From the NCBI GenBank assembly GCA_017307785.1, contig JAFKGI010000016.1, positions 92,353 through 156,352 on the forward strand: a stretch of 64,000 nt of DNA, given 5' to 3'. Source of the stretch: Vulcanimicrobiota bacterium (GTDB lineage: Bacteria; Vulcanimicrobiota; Xenobia; Xenobiales; JADMJV01). Positions 33,934 to 42,794 of this stretch are shown piece by piece; position 1 is the stretch's first letter; each line of letters opens with the position of its first letter. The notes under the pieces were generated by a model. It saw only the letters and a program-made list of their open reading frames with translations, was not told where the DNA came from and made no database searches. The translations under genes were made by a program, and so were the position numbers.

Positions 33934-34620
33934 TTACTCTTCCAGGGCGGTGACCTCGCCGTCGGCGATCTGGCGCTGCATGAGGTTGCCCTGAGCGCGG
34001 CCGGCCAGCGTGCGCAGATACTGCTCGATCGCTTCCGTCTGTTCGGTGGACATGCCGGCGTAGTCGACTGCGACCTGGTAGCCCCGATTGCGCCCATTCT
34101 CGCGGCAGGTCAGCACGCGACCGCGCACAGATAGGGTCGGAGTGCTGGCCATATCGGTCTCGAGGGTCAAGTTGAGAATCTGGCCTGGCTCCAGAGAGCC
34201 ATGACAATTGAGCAGCACGCCGTGACTGGAAATGTCGATGGTCACGCAGTTATAACCGGAGATTTCGCGGCTGACGGCCTTCAGACCGGTGGTGACGCGG
34301 GGGCTGCGGCGGGCCGCTTCACCCAGGTCGGCGCGCACGGCATAGCTGTAGAGCAAGTCTTCCAGTTGGCGCAGATGCTCCTCGGCCATATCCAGCAGGC
34401 CGACGCACAGGAAGCCCTTCCCGACCGCTTCACGGCTGAGCAGACTGAGGGGAATGTCGACGCGGTTGACTTTATAGTCGACCAGGGAAATCCGGACTTT
34501 GAGTTCGCCTTCCGACTTCTTGGCCTTGGCCGAGTAGAAGATCAGTGTGGAGCCACTCATGGAAAAGAACTGGACGATCTCCGGACCAAATAACTTCAGC
34601 ACAGCCTCAGGCTTGGACAA
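33934..34620 (-). CDS. PilZ domain protein (c-di-GMP receptor)
   Basis: About 228 residues from a TTG; ATG 34560 is an alternative and neither has a strong Shine-Dalgarno. The N-terminal half resembles YcgR-N folds (STLIFYSAKAKKSEGELKVRISLVDYKVNRVDIPLSLL). The PilZ domain (about 103-210) has the c-di-GMP motifs RRSPR and DISSHG, an exact D/NxSxxG. It lies 63 bases after the membrane hybrid kinase and downstream of the minor prepilin operon, which fits control of pilus function by c-di-GMP. Confidence 0.88.
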   Translation of the reverse strand: MSKPEAVLKLFGPEIVQFFSMSGSTLIFYSAKAKKSEGELKVRISLVDYKVNRVDIPLSLLSREAVGKGFLCVGLLDMAEEHLRQLEDLLYSYAVRADLGEAARRSPRVTTGLKAVSREISGYNCVTIDISSHGVLLNCHGSLEPGQILNLTLETDMASTPTLSVRGRVLTCRENGRNRGYQVAVDYAGMSTEQTEAIEQYLRTLAGRAQGNLMQRQIADGEVTALEE

Positions 34621-34683
34621 ACGAACAACAAAAACCCTGCAACTAAGCTCAAAGATCAGTCAAATAAGACTAAAGACGCGTTA

Positions 34684-36033
34684 TCAGCTTTGACCCTTGC
34701 TGGTGAGATTGTGGGCGGCCATGAGCAGGCGTCCGGCGTTGATCGGCTTGGTGATATGGCGCTGGTAGCCGGCCGAGAGGGCGGCTTCCCGGTCTTCCTT
34801 GCGGGTGAAGGCGGTGACCGCGATGGCGGGCAGAGCCGCGCAGTCGGGACGAGTGCGCACTTCGCGAATCAACTGGTAGCCGTCTTTGCCGGGCATACCG
34901 ATGTCGCTGATGAGCAGGTCGGGCACCTGCCGTTCGATCGAGGAGAGCGCCTCGTCGACGGAGCCAGTTCCGGTGACATCGGCGTCGCGGTCGCGCAGCA
35001 GGCGAACCAGAAAGTCGCGGGCGTCGGGGTCGTCTTCCACCACCAGGATCTTCACGCCGGGCAGCTTGACCACGCGGTCTCCCTCGGGCGCGCTGGAAAG
35101 ATTGGGTAGCTGCACGGTGAACAGACTGCCCTGGCCCAGACCGTCGCTATGGGCCCGAACGCTACCGGCGTGAAACTCCAGGATCTGGCGCACGATGGAC
35201 AGGCCCAATCCCATTCCGCGGGCACCTCGGGTAGAAGAACCATCCTGCTGGCGAAATTTCTCGAAGAGGTGCGGCAGAAACTTGGGGTCAATGCCGGCCC
35301 CGTAGTCCCGCACTGACAGAACCAATTGCTCTTCTTCGATGGACAGCTTGACTTCAATGCGCCCCTCAGGCTCGGAGAACTTGATGGCGTTGGAAAGCAG
35401 GTTCCACACCACTTGCTGCAGGCGTACCCCGTCGCCACGAGTGGGCACGGCGGGCGGCAGCAGGCATTCCAGCTGGACCCCTTTGGATTTACAGGAAGGC
35501 TGAACGGCCTGCACGGCGCTGCCCACCACTTGAGCCAGGTCGATGTCCTGAATGTCGATGTGGAACTTGCCCTGGGTGATCTTGCTCATATCCAGCAAGT
35601 CTTCGATGATGCGGGTCTGGGCCTGGGCGTTGCGCTCGATGGCTTCGTGGGCTTGCTCGACTTCTTCGGGTTCCAAATCCCCGGCCCGCAGCAGGTGGCT
35701 CCAACCTAAGATGGCGTTGAGCGGAGTGCGCAACTCGTGCGAGAGGGTGGCCAGGAACTCGTCCTTCAAGCGGGCCGAGCGCTCGGCTTCGCCTCGGGCG
35801 GCCCGTTCCGCTTCCAGCAGACGATGGGTTTCCAGGCGGGAGGCGTTGACCACGCCGGCTTCGTGCCAGAAGCGCACGGCCAGACCGACAAACGAGAGCA
35901 CGATGGGGATGAAGAGATAGCCGGTCTTGGGATGATCCACCAGATCGAAGGCGGCCAGCGCCGAGACGGAGGTGGCGAAGAGCCCCATGGCAAGCAAAGC
36001 CGTGCGATAGCCTTGCAGTCTGGTGGGCGCCAT
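34684..36033 (-). CDS. Membrane hybrid histidine kinase with receiver
   Basis: 449 residues from ATG 36033, 13 bases after the PilX-like stop; the frame extends upstream into that gene. Two membrane helices (TALLAMGLFATSVSALAAF and TGYLFIPIVLSFVGLAVRF) leave almost no periplasmic loop. HisKA has His99 in TLSHELRTPLNAILGWSHLL. The ATPase shows NLLSNAIKFS, VRDYGAGID and GMGLGLSIVRQIL. The receiver has Asp377 in LLISDIGMPGKDG and Lys in HITKPINAG. Its position between minor prepilins and a PilZ protein suggests it senses or controls pilus activity. Confidence 0.94.
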   Translation of the reverse strand: MAPTRLQGYRTALLAMGLFATSVSALAAFDLVDHPKTGYLFIPIVLSFVGLAVRFWHEAGVVNASRLETHRLLEAERAARGEAERSARLKDEFLATLSHELRTPLNAILGWSHLLRAGDLEPEEVEQAHEAIERNAQAQTRIIEDLLDMSKITQGKFHIDIQDIDLAQVVGSAVQAVQPSCKSKGVQLECLLPPAVPTRGDGVRLQQVVWNLLSNAIKFSEPEGRIEVKLSIEEEQLVLSVRDYGAGIDPKFLPHLFEKFRQQDGSSTRGARGMGLGLSIVRQILEFHAGSVRAHSDGLGQGSLFTVQLPNLSSAPEGDRVVKLPGVKILVVEDDPDARDFLVRLLRDRDADVTGTGSVDEALSSIERQVPDLLISDIGMPGKDGYQLIREVRTRPDCAALPAIAVTAFTRKEDREAALSAGYQRHITKPINAGRLLMAAHNLTSKGQS

Positions 36034-36046
36034 CGGGGGGGCTTCT

Positions 36047-36514
36047 TTAGAGTCCCGACAGGTCCTCGATTTTGACCGGCATGAAATTGGTGGTGGGCCG
36101 CAGAGGACTGGTGTCGAGGTCGACCTTGATGGTGCGCTGGGCGGTCGGGTTGGACTGGGAGCCAACCAGGCCGGTCGAGGTCACGCGAATCATGTCGTAA
36201 TCGGTGCTGCGAAAAGCGGTGTCGATGCCGATCCGGTAGGAGCCAACCCGCTTTCCGGCCACCATCACGTCCTCGCTGTAGGTGAAGAGAATCTGGTCCG
36301 GGTTGCCGGTGGGCGGAAAATCCAGGTCGCGTTCCAACTTCAGGCGCGCGTCCTCCAGGCCGGCCTGAGCCAGGCACAGGGCCAGAGCCGAATCCTCCAC
36401 CGAATTGATGCCTCGATAGTTGGAAACCTGAGAGGCCATCAGACCCATACCGGCCACCAGGGCCACGCCCAGGACCAGCAGCGCCACCACCAGCAACATT
36501 CCGCGGCGGCGCAT
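36047..36514 (-). CDS. PilX-like minor pilus assembly protein
   Basis: 155 residues from ATG 36514 (TGATG overlap with the upstream prepilin). RRRGMLLVVALLVLGVALVAGMGLMAS is a PilX-type N-terminal helix lacking the usual Phe/Glu prepilin signature, followed by LALCLAQAGLEDARLKLERDLDF. Mature-part strands include ILFTYSEDVMVAGKRVGSYRI and MIRVTSTGLVGSQSNPTAQRTIKVDL, ending in a Pro-rich tail. PilX-family proteins prime type IV pilus or type II secretion fibres at the inner membrane. It is the last of four co-directional prepilin-like genes. Confidence 0.85.
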   Translation of the reverse strand: MRRRGMLLVVALLVLGVALVAGMGLMASQVSNYRGINSVEDSALALCLAQAGLEDARLKLERDLDFPPTGNPDQILFTYSEDVMVAGKRVGSYRIGIDTAFRSTDYDMIRVTSTGLVGSQSNPTAQRTIKVDLDTSPLRPTTNFMPVKIEDLSGL

Positions 36515-37149
36515 CAATTTCGCTCCAGACCGGGGCAAACCGCTCGTCCGGTGATTCGCTGAATGACCTGGCTCTCCGGATAGGAAAGCACGACCACCAG
36601 CAGATCCCCCGGTTCAGCCCAACACTGCAGCCCCCGCAGTCCGGTGCTCAAAACCATAGGACTGCCCAGGGTCGTGCCCCCGCCGGGACCGACTTCGCGC
36701 ACCAGATCGGCACCCACCAGATGATAGAGGACGTGCTGAGAGTGAGCGTTCTGCTGCGGGTCCCAGGGATCGGCATAAGCCGGACGCGCCTGCAACAGCC
36801 AGCCCAGAGCGCCGGGCAGCAGCGCCTGGGGCGATGGATAGGAGTCGGGAGCCAGCGGACAGCGAGTGGCGTCGTTGGCGTTGACTTTGGTCAGCTCCAG
36901 GTGGTCGATGGCGGTCGCTTCGCTGACGTTGGTGCCCCGATTGGGCGCGGTCCAGCGGGCGGACTCGCGGGCTTCGGTGAGCATACGGTCCAGGGCCACC
37001 TGGGTGGCGCGTCGAGCTTCGTCTTTGGACGACATGCGCCGGGTCAGACGGAACGAGTCCCGCAGCAGCATCATGAACAGGCCGAAGACCAGCGACACGA
37101 GAGCCACCGTAATCAGGGTTTCCACCAGAGTAAATGCGCGTTTGTGCAT
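36514..37149 (-). CDS. Type IV minor prepilin (PilW-like)
   Basis: 211 residues. The class III signal and cleavage site are explicit: MHKRAFTLVETLITVALVSLVFGLFMMLL, with Glu at position 5 after the A/F junction. Helix alpha-1 continues RDSFRLTRRMSSKDEARRATQVALDRMLTEARES, the PilW/GspJ pattern. It lies one base after the PilV-like gene and overlaps the PilX-like gene by TGATG. Cleavage by a PilD peptidase at the membrane is expected; no peptidase gene is in this window. Confidence 0.9.
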   Translation of the reverse strand: MHKRAFTLVETLITVALVSLVFGLFMMLLRDSFRLTRRMSSKDEARRATQVALDRMLTEARESARWTAPNRGTNVSEATAIDHLELTKVNANDATRCPLAPDSYPSPQALLPGALGWLLQARPAYADPWDPQQNAHSQHVLYHLVGADLVREVGPGGGTTLGSPMVLSTGLRGLQCWAEPGDLLVVVLSYPESQVIQRITGRAVCPGLERN

Positions 37150-37150
37150 G

Positions 37151-38008
37151 TCAGGGTCCTACCATATCGATGAGGGGCGTCTGACCGGTGAGTACCTTAC
37201 CGCGATACTTGCAGAGGGCTCGGCCGGCGCCGCTGGAGGGAGCACAGTAGACGTCCAGCGGAGGTCCGCTGTTCTGAGGAATGCGGATGCGATTGATGAT
37301 GGTGGTCTGGCGCCCGCTGCGCGGGCCCGAGAAGTTGCCCACCGCCGGCCCGACGGTGGGATCCATGGCCCAGCGAAAGAAAACGTCCAGAATCTCGTAG
37401 CGGTCCGCTTGCGTGCGCAAGAGCACGCTGTAGTCGGCGGTGGCGTCTCGAGCCAGGGTGACCGGGGAACCCGACACGATCACCTCGCAGGGAACGGTGG
37501 TCGGGTCCTGGGAGGCCTGGCCGATGTAGGTGGTCAAAACGACGGGCCGCTGCCCCATCCCGACCACGGGAGTTTCCGAGCCGGTGAAGGCGGTGACCGT
37601 GATCTGCTTGCAGCTCGACGGCATCAGGCGACGCCGATTCACGTCGCTTTCAGCCATTTCGAAAAGGCTGCAAGGAGAGGCCAGGCTGATGGCATCGACC
37701 TTCACCTTCCACTGAATGGCCGGGTAGTCCGGGTCGGAACCGCTGGTATTGTCCCAGTGGGTCCAATCGCTGAAGGCGGTCGCGCCGATGGGCTGATGAT
37801 GAACGCGACTCCAGGCCCGGATCTCCTCGAGCTTGTTTTGGGCCACGCGCACTTTTTCTTGCTGAGCCTGAATGAGGGTCGAGTAGCGCATGGCCGTATG
37901 AAAGAGGCGAAAAATCACGGTGAATCCGCCCAAAATCACGAACATTGCCACAATTGCCTCGGCCATGCTCAGGCCGCGAGGGCGTTTCAGGGTAGGTAGA
38001 TTGGCCAC
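37151..38008 (-). CDS. Type IV minor prepilin (PilV-like)
   Basis: 285 residues from a GTG at 38008 that overlaps the upstream gene by 22 bases. The prepilin leader is KRPRGLSMAEAIVAMFVILGGFTVIFRLF: Gly before the junction and Glu at +5. Helix continuation MRYSTLIQAQQEKVRVAQNKLEEIRAWSR is PilV/GspI-like. The large mature domain is beta-rich with paired Cys (CSLFEMAESDVNRRR with SSCKQ; DVYCAPSSGAGRALCKYRG), which may form disulfides. It is the second gene of the minor prepilin operon. Confidence 0.88.
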   Translation of the reverse strand: MANLPTLKRPRGLSMAEAIVAMFVILGGFTVIFRLFHTAMRYSTLIQAQQEKVRVAQNKLEEIRAWSRVHHQPIGATAFSDWTHWDNTSGSDPDYPAIQWKVKVDAISLASPCSLFEMAESDVNRRRLMPSSCKQITVTAFTGSETPVVGMGQRPVVLTTYIGQASQDPTTVPCEVIVSGSPVTLARDATADYSVLLRTQADRYEILDVFFRWAMDPTVGPAVGNFSGPRSGRQTTIINRIRIPQNSGPPLDVYCAPSSGAGRALCKYRGKVLTGQTPLIDMVGP

Positions 38009-40065
38009 CGCGATTTACCCGTTCCGCTGGTCAACTGCCTGATATCCGAGGGAGAGGTCCCAGCCACCGGTCTGATCAGAAAGATTTGTTCGTCGGTAAT
38101 GTCGGCCAGAGGCGAGCGCACGGTCAGCAGCCATTCCTCGGAGCCCCACTGCAGGGCCGAAGGCTCGGTTTCATTCCAGCCTACGCTCCAGCTATAACCG
38201 ACCGCGCCTCGGCCGATCCAGGGATCGCCCGCCGGCGGATCATCTCGAGTGTAGTAGACGTCGCGGGTGCGCGGAGACCAGTAAGGGCTCCAGGTGCCGG
38301 CGTTGGCGTGGGGGGGCGCGACGGGGGTGCTGGTGCTATCCAGGTGGCCGCTATTGTCCACCTGAATCGAAACGATCTGCACGAAGGTCGAATCTTTGTC
38401 GGTGCACAGGATGCTGTTGCTGGAAGTCCAGGTGACCCGGTCTTCCTTGAAATGGCGATGCAGGTCGTTGGTGGCGTCGCCGTTGCGAATACCGGTGACG
38501 TTGGTGCGCAGAGTGACGATGGGGCTGCCCTGCACCACCGAACAGGTACACAAATCGTAGGTATTGGTGCCGTTGTTCCAGCGCTTGAAAGCCACCCGGT
38601 CACCGGCCGGACTGAGGCCGGGAGCTTCGCAGAACTGATGCATAGTGATTCGCGAACAGGAATCCCCGTTGCGGTCGGTGATGAAGATGTCCTGTTCATT
38701 GGCGTTGACGCCGGGACGGTTGTCGGAGAGGAAGGCCAGGCGCTGGCCGTTGGCCGAAGTGGTCGGGCTGAACTCCCGATAGTTGGTGGGCGCCGTCGGC
38801 TTGGAAGGCTCGATGTGAAAGCGACGCTTGCCCGTTCCGTCGGTGTTCATGCGCCAGAGGTTGCGGTCGCCGGCTTCTTCATGTTCGTAAAGAACCGAGC
38901 CGTAAGGCAGCACCTTCAGATCTTTTTTGATGTGAACGTCCACCAGCTGCTTCTGCTCGTTCTGCAGCAGCAGGGCCATGGTGAAGATGTCGCCGGGCTT
39001 GGCATCGTCCGGGGGACGCCACTGCCAGCTGGATTCGTAGGCCGGCCCCACGCCGGCGGCTCCCAACTTGGCGGCCGGGTTGAAGTCCATGGCCGCTCCC
39101 GTGTTGGCATCGACGGGAATCGAGTAGGCGCCTGTCTTGACGGAATCCGTCTTGGTGAGAATCACTCGCCAGGAGCAGAAAAGCCGTTGACCGGACTTGG
39201 CGGCGTCCTGAGCGAAGGTGGTGAGAGTCACGAATCCATCGGGAGGAATGGTGGTCGGCTCGTCGTCGACCGGAGCCGGCAGAGAGCTGGTGCCTTTGGG
39301 ATTGCCTTTGGCCTCGCCCACGTAGGTGAGCGGGCGAGGACTGGAGACCGGTCCGGCCCCGTGCATGGTGCCTACGGCCGGGACGCTGGTGACTCCCACC
39401 AGTCCGCTTTCTACGTGGATGCCGCCGCCGGCGTTGATGCAGACGGTGCGAGTCTCTCCCAGGCTGGTGGCCCGGTAAAGTTGGGGCTGGTCTCCGGAGG
39501 GCAGCGAGCCGCCTGAGGCCCCGGAGCCAGAATAGCCGCCGATGCCCGAGCACACGGCCACGTGGTATTCGCGGTCGAACTGAGGCAGGTCGTTGGAACG
39601 AACCGTCCCGTCGGGCATGAAGACCAGGGCGTAGTCTTTCTTGTTGGCGTTGGGAAGCCAATCTTCGAGCGGCAGAGTCGACCACTTGGTGCCGGTCACC
39701 AGCGGATCGCGCGTCTCGCTGCCGGTCCAGGTGCCGATAAAGAAACAGCTGTCGGGAAAGTCGCCGATAAAGTTCTGGGCGCGCGAAACGTGCGGATTGG
39801 TCAGGCCTTCGAGCTGATACAGAGAGGCGCTGTGGGGCCGATTGTCGTTGGGAAACATGATGGCCACCGGGCTTTGCTGACGAACCGCCAGCAAGCGCGC
39901 CTGACCGAGGTCGTTGGCCAGGGCCTGGGCCAGAGAGTCCACTCCGGCTCGACCACGCACTTTGCCGGCGCCGCTCACCACGAACAGCCCCACCGACATG
40001 CCAACCAGCCCTGCTGTAAACGTAATTTCCAGCAGAGTTAGACCGCGTCTGCTCCCCTTACCCAT
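37987..40065 (-). CDS. GspH/FimT-like prepilin fused to a TolB-type propeller
   Basis: 692 residues, several times the usual length of a GspH/FimT prepilin (about 150-200). The N-terminus has a class III signal (KGSRRGLTLLEITFTAGLVGMSVGLFVVSGAG), and residues 40-170 follow the FimT/GspH fold (LAQALANDLGQARLLAVRQQSPVAIMF). A Gly/Ser/Pro-rich stretch (to about 380) leads to a C-terminal half with propeller blades: LWRMNTDGTGKRRFHIEP, SANGQRLAFLSDNRPG, DIFITDRNGDSCSRIT, LSPAGDRVAFKRWNNG, WSPYWSPRTRDVYYTRDD, IFLIRPVAGTSPSDIRQLT. The prepilin would anchor a large propeller at the pilus tip or base. Confidence 0.85.
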   Translation of the reverse strand: MGKGSRRGLTLLEITFTAGLVGMSVGLFVVSGAGKVRGRAGVDSLAQALANDLGQARLLAVRQQSPVAIMFPNDNRPHSASLYQLEGLTNPHVSRAQNFIGDFPDSCFFIGTWTGSETRDPLVTGTKWSTLPLEDWLPNANKKDYALVFMPDGTVRSNDLPQFDREYHVAVCSGIGGYSGSGASGGSLPSGDQPQLYRATSLGETRTVCINAGGGIHVESGLVGVTSVPAVGTMHGAGPVSSPRPLTYVGEAKGNPKGTSSLPAPVDDEPTTIPPDGFVTLTTFAQDAAKSGQRLFCSWRVILTKTDSVKTGAYSIPVDANTGAAMDFNPAAKLGAAGVGPAYESSWQWRPPDDAKPGDIFTMALLLQNEQKQLVDVHIKKDLKVLPYGSVLYEHEEAGDRNLWRMNTDGTGKRRFHIEPSKPTAPTNYREFSPTTSANGQRLAFLSDNRPGVNANEQDIFITDRNGDSCSRITMHQFCEAPGLSPAGDRVAFKRWNNGTNTYDLCTCSVVQGSPIVTLRTNVTGIRNGDATNDLHRHFKEDRVTWTSSNSILCTDKDSTFVQIVSIQVDNSGHLDSTSTPVAPPHANAGTWSPYWSPRTRDVYYTRDDPPAGDPWIGRGAVGYSWSVGWNETEPSALQWGSEEWLLTVRSPLADITDEQIFLIRPVAGTSPSDIRQLTSGTGKSRWPIYLP

Positions 40066-40193
40066 CTGCCACGCTCCTCCCTCGTCTCTAAGGATTTTAC
40101 CATGTCAGAAGAAGCAATTCTAAAATCATCGAATAGAATTGTTAACTCACCCGAGTCAATTATGAACTTCGCTACAGGTTCGCAGATTCCTGA

Positions 40194-41273
40194 TCACCAG
40201 GCGGGAAAAGGATCGGGCAACTGTTTCCAGGTGGTGGGACCGGCCGCCCATTCCTGGTCGTTGAGCAGACAAGCATCCAGAGCTTGCGAGACCGTGGCCG
40301 CGTGGAGATCCAGGCCGATGACCACCAGCTGCTGGCTCGGATCGGCCCACCGGCCCTTGTTTTCCAGGCGCAAAGAGCTGCCGGCCTGCGACCAGTAGCC
40401 CATAAATTCCGGCTGACTGGCCAGCCAGAAGAAGCCCTTGATGCGCAAAATCCCCTCCATGGATTCTTGCACCACCTGCCAGAGCCGTTCGGGGTGGAAC
40501 GGTCGCCGGGCTCGGTAGACGAAACTGGAAATGCCGTATTCTTCGCTCTCGGGAACGTGTTCGGCCGGCGTCAGCGAGGTCAGCTCACGAATCCACTCCG
40601 GCCCTTCCGCCTGAGTGGGGTCGTATTTGCCGGTGTTCAACACCCGTTCCGGCTGGATTTGCGAGAAACGGCACTCGACCAGCTCGGCTCGAGGGTTGAG
40701 CTTGCCCAGCAGGTTGCGGATGTCTTGCAGTTCGGCCTCCCCCACCAGGTCGGTTTTATTGAGCAGGATGACGTCGGCGAACTCCACCTGGTCGACCAGC
40801 AGGTCCACCAGGCAGCGCTCTTCGGAGAGATCTTCGGAGCTGTAATAATTCTGGAAGAAGTTGAGGCAGTCGACCAGGGTGACCATGGTGTCGAGGCGGG
40901 CCACCTGGGAAAGCGAAAAGCCGGTTTCGTCCACAAAGGAAAAGGTGGCGGCCACCGGCAGAGGTTCAGAAACCCCGGTCGACTCGATGATCAGATAGTC
41001 GTAGGCCTTTTCGGCGGCCAGCTTTCCCACCTGATCCCACAGGTCTTCCCGCAGGGTACAGCAGATGCAGCCGTTGCTCATCTCCACCAGTTTGGCTTCG
41101 GTCTGCTCCAGGCGCAAGTCTTTGACCAGCTGCGCGTCCACGTTGAGCTCACTCATGTCGTTGACGATCAGCGCGATCTTCTTGTCGCGACAGTGGTTCA
41201 GCAGGTGGGTCAGCAGGGTGGTCTTGCCGGCTCCCAGGAAGCCGCTCAGCACGGTGACGGGTAGCTCGCTCAT
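40194..41273 (-). CDS. CobW/COG0523 GTPase, putative zinc metallochaperone
   Basis: 359 residues from ATG 41273, an ATGA overlap with the preceding gene. Walker A is GFLGAGKTT (11-19). The switch region NDMSELNVDA matches the YciC/ZagA subgroup. The metal motif CxCC is Cys69-Ile-Cys71-Cys72 in SNGCICCTLRED. LNKTDLV is the guanine motif, and the CobW C-terminal domain begins near EEYGISSFVYRARRPFHPERLW. COG0523 proteins of this subgroup deliver metal, usually zinc, under limitation. The DUF1826 partner and upstream Fur/Zur-type palindrome support a zinc role. Confidence 0.92.
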   Translation of the reverse strand: MSELPVTVLSGFLGAGKTTLLTHLLNHCRDKKIALIVNDMSELNVDAQLVKDLRLEQTEAKLVEMSNGCICCTLREDLWDQVGKLAAEKAYDYLIIESTGVSEPLPVAATFSFVDETGFSLSQVARLDTMVTLVDCLNFFQNYYSSEDLSEERCLVDLLVDQVEFADVILLNKTDLVGEAELQDIRNLLGKLNPRAELVECRFSQIQPERVLNTGKYDPTQAEGPEWIRELTSLTPAEHVPESEEYGISSFVYRARRPFHPERLWQVVQESMEGILRIKGFFWLASQPEFMGYWSQAGSSLRLENKGRWADPSQQLVVIGLDLHAATVSQALDACLLNDQEWAAGPTTWKQLPDPFPAW

Positions 41274-41665
41274 AGGAAAGCCTCCCGCCATTTGCGACGC
41301 AGCGGGCGTAGGGCCGGCGGGCAGATGCGCAAGAGCTTCTGCCGATAAGTGGGTCGCGAACTGCCCACCCAGCTCTCATAGTCCTCGAGGTGCGGGCGCA
41401 ACTGCTGCCAGCCATGTTTGAAGGGCAGCGGCCTGGCCTCGGGCGGAAGTTCGGGAGGGACGGTGCCGGGGGGGACGCGGTAGAACTGCCCCTGGGCGCG
41501 CAGGTAAACCAGGCCTTCCTCTTCCAGAGACAGTCCCAACTGGTGCAGCCACAGAGAACCGCGACGATAGAGCGAGCGGCCCAGGCGCTGGAAGCCGCCC
41601 TGGGTGAGCAGGCCCAGGCGCACGTCCTGACCGAGCATCCAAAAGTAGACGCGCAAGGAATTCAT
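41270..41665 (-). CDS. Hypothetical protein in the zinc-type operon
   Basis: 131 residues from ATG 41665, which overlaps the DUF1826 stop as ATGA; its own stop overlaps the CobW start the same way. Content: MNSLRVYFWMLGQDVRLGLL, a helical segment with aromatic and basic residues (GGFQRLGRSLYRRGSLWLHQLG), then a Pro-rich part (YRVPPGTVPPELPPEARPLPFKHGW) and a basic C-terminus (CPPALRPLRRKWREAFL). No family is recognised and no membrane segment or clear metal site is visible. Strict coupling to both neighbours suggests a shared pathway. Confidence 0.6.
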   Translation of the reverse strand: MNSLRVYFWMLGQDVRLGLLTQGGFQRLGRSLYRRGSLWLHQLGLSLEEEGLVYLRAQGQFYRVPPGTVPPELPPEARPLPFKHGWQQLRPHLEDYESWVGSSRPTYRQKLLRICPPALRPLRRKWREAFL

Positions 41666-42276
41666 ACGAGATCCAACTTGAGCACCAGGCTGGCGGGATC
41701 GCCGGGCCGGGACGGCGGGCTCTTGTGATAGAGGGGTGGGGTGTTGGCCTGCTTGCCCTTCATGACCAGCACCTCCCATTCATGGGCTTGGCGCACGTCC
41801 TCGGGCCGAAGGGCGATTTCCTCATTGCTGGTGCCTTTGGCTTCGGCGGCCGCCAGGTTGAGGTTATCCTCGTCCAGCCACAGGGTGCCGGGGCCGCGAT
41901 AAGTGCAAATCAGCCGCATCACGACATTGTCCGCATGATAGCGTACGCAGGGCCGGTCCCGGTCCAGCTGCACCTGGCACTGCGAAACCTGCATTTCGCG
42001 GCAGAAGGCGTCGGTCAGAGCGGTGACGTCGGCCAGCCACTCGGCCCCCAGCGGATTGCGCCAGAAGCGGGCCGGAAACACCGGCTGAAAGGCCTCGGCC
42101 AGCTGGTCGGGCGCGAGATGCTGCTTGAACGGGGTCACCTCAGGCAAGACCGAGTCCCACAGGGCAGCCGCTCCCGGGTAAGGCGAGCGCCGCCAAAAGG
42201 CCAGATTCTCAGAACTGGCGCGGAATCCGAGCAGGTCTTCCGCCTGTCGAAGCGACCAGTGCGAACTGGTGATCAC
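41662..42276 (-). CDS. DUF1826 domain protein
   Basis: 204 residues from a GTG that overlaps the cold-shock gene stop (GTGA). The DUF1826 signature is clear: VTALTDAFCREMQVSQCQVQL, DRPCVRYHADNVVMRLICTY, RGPGTLWLDEDN and HEWEVLVMKGK. The HxD and downstream acidic/His residues recall cupin-like or dioxygenase-type ligands, but function is unknown. DUF1826 genes are known neighbours of COG0523 GTPases in Zur-controlled operons, matching the arrangement here. Confidence 0.88.
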   Translation of the reverse strand: MITSSHWSLRQAEDLLGFRASSENLAFWRRSPYPGAAALWDSVLPEVTPFKQHLAPDQLAEAFQPVFPARFWRNPLGAEWLADVTALTDAFCREMQVSQCQVQLDRDRPCVRYHADNVVMRLICTYRGPGTLWLDEDNLNLAAAEAKGTSNEEIALRPEDVRQAHEWEVLVMKGKQANTPPLYHKSPPSRPGDPASLVLKLDLV

Positions 42277-42746
42277 GCCGGCTCCAGAGAGCTGGCGCGC
42301 AGACCCTTGGGCCCTTGCTCGACGGTGACGTAAACGCGGTCACCACGACGCAAGCCCAGGCGAGCGAAGTGAGAGCTGTGGACGAAGATCTCCAGAGCTT
42401 CGCGCTCGCTTTTGACGAACATGAAGCGACCCTGGGCGTCGACCGAACAAACCTCGGCAGCTACCGGACCCGAGGGGACCCGAACATTCTGGCGTCGGGG
42501 TGCTTCCTGGCGGGGGCTTCGGGGACGGGGCGGCAGGTGAGACTCTTTGGTCACGCTGACGTCATAGGCTTCGGCTCCGCGCTGGGAGGAGCGAGTCTTG
42601 AAAAGAACTTCCTGTCCTTCGATCAGCTCGTCTCGGCCGGGGGCGAGATTGCTGCGATGGATGAAGACGTCTCCCTCGGGAGCACCCGAGATGAAACCGT
42701 AAGCTTTGGTGGGATCGTAAAACTTGACTTGACCTTGATATTCCAT
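42273..42746 (-). CDS. Double cold-shock domain protein
   Basis: 157 residues. The first cold-shock domain (1-66) has RNP1-like KAYGFISG and RNP2 DVFIHRSNL. A basic Pro/Arg-rich linker (PRPRSPRQEAPRRQNVR) leads to a second, degenerate OB domain (about 93-155: EVCSVDAQGRFMFVKSE, EIFVHSSHF, GDRVYVTVEQGPKG). Such proteins bind single-stranded RNA or DNA. It is the first gene of the four-gene operon with DUF1826 and CobW, behind a Fur/Zur-type palindrome. A cold-shock protein in this position is unusual and could regulate operon mRNA. Confidence 0.85.
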   Translation of the reverse strand: MEYQGQVKFYDPTKAYGFISGAPEGDVFIHRSNLAPGRDELIEGQEVLFKTRSSQRGAEAYDVSVTKESHLPPRPRSPRQEAPRRQNVRVPSGPVAAEVCSVDAQGRFMFVKSEREALEIFVHSSHFARLGLRRGDRVYVTVEQGPKGLRASSLEPA

Positions 42747-42794
42747 GACTCACAACCTTGGAGGAAAACTAAGCTCTGGGGGAGCCTTTGATAT

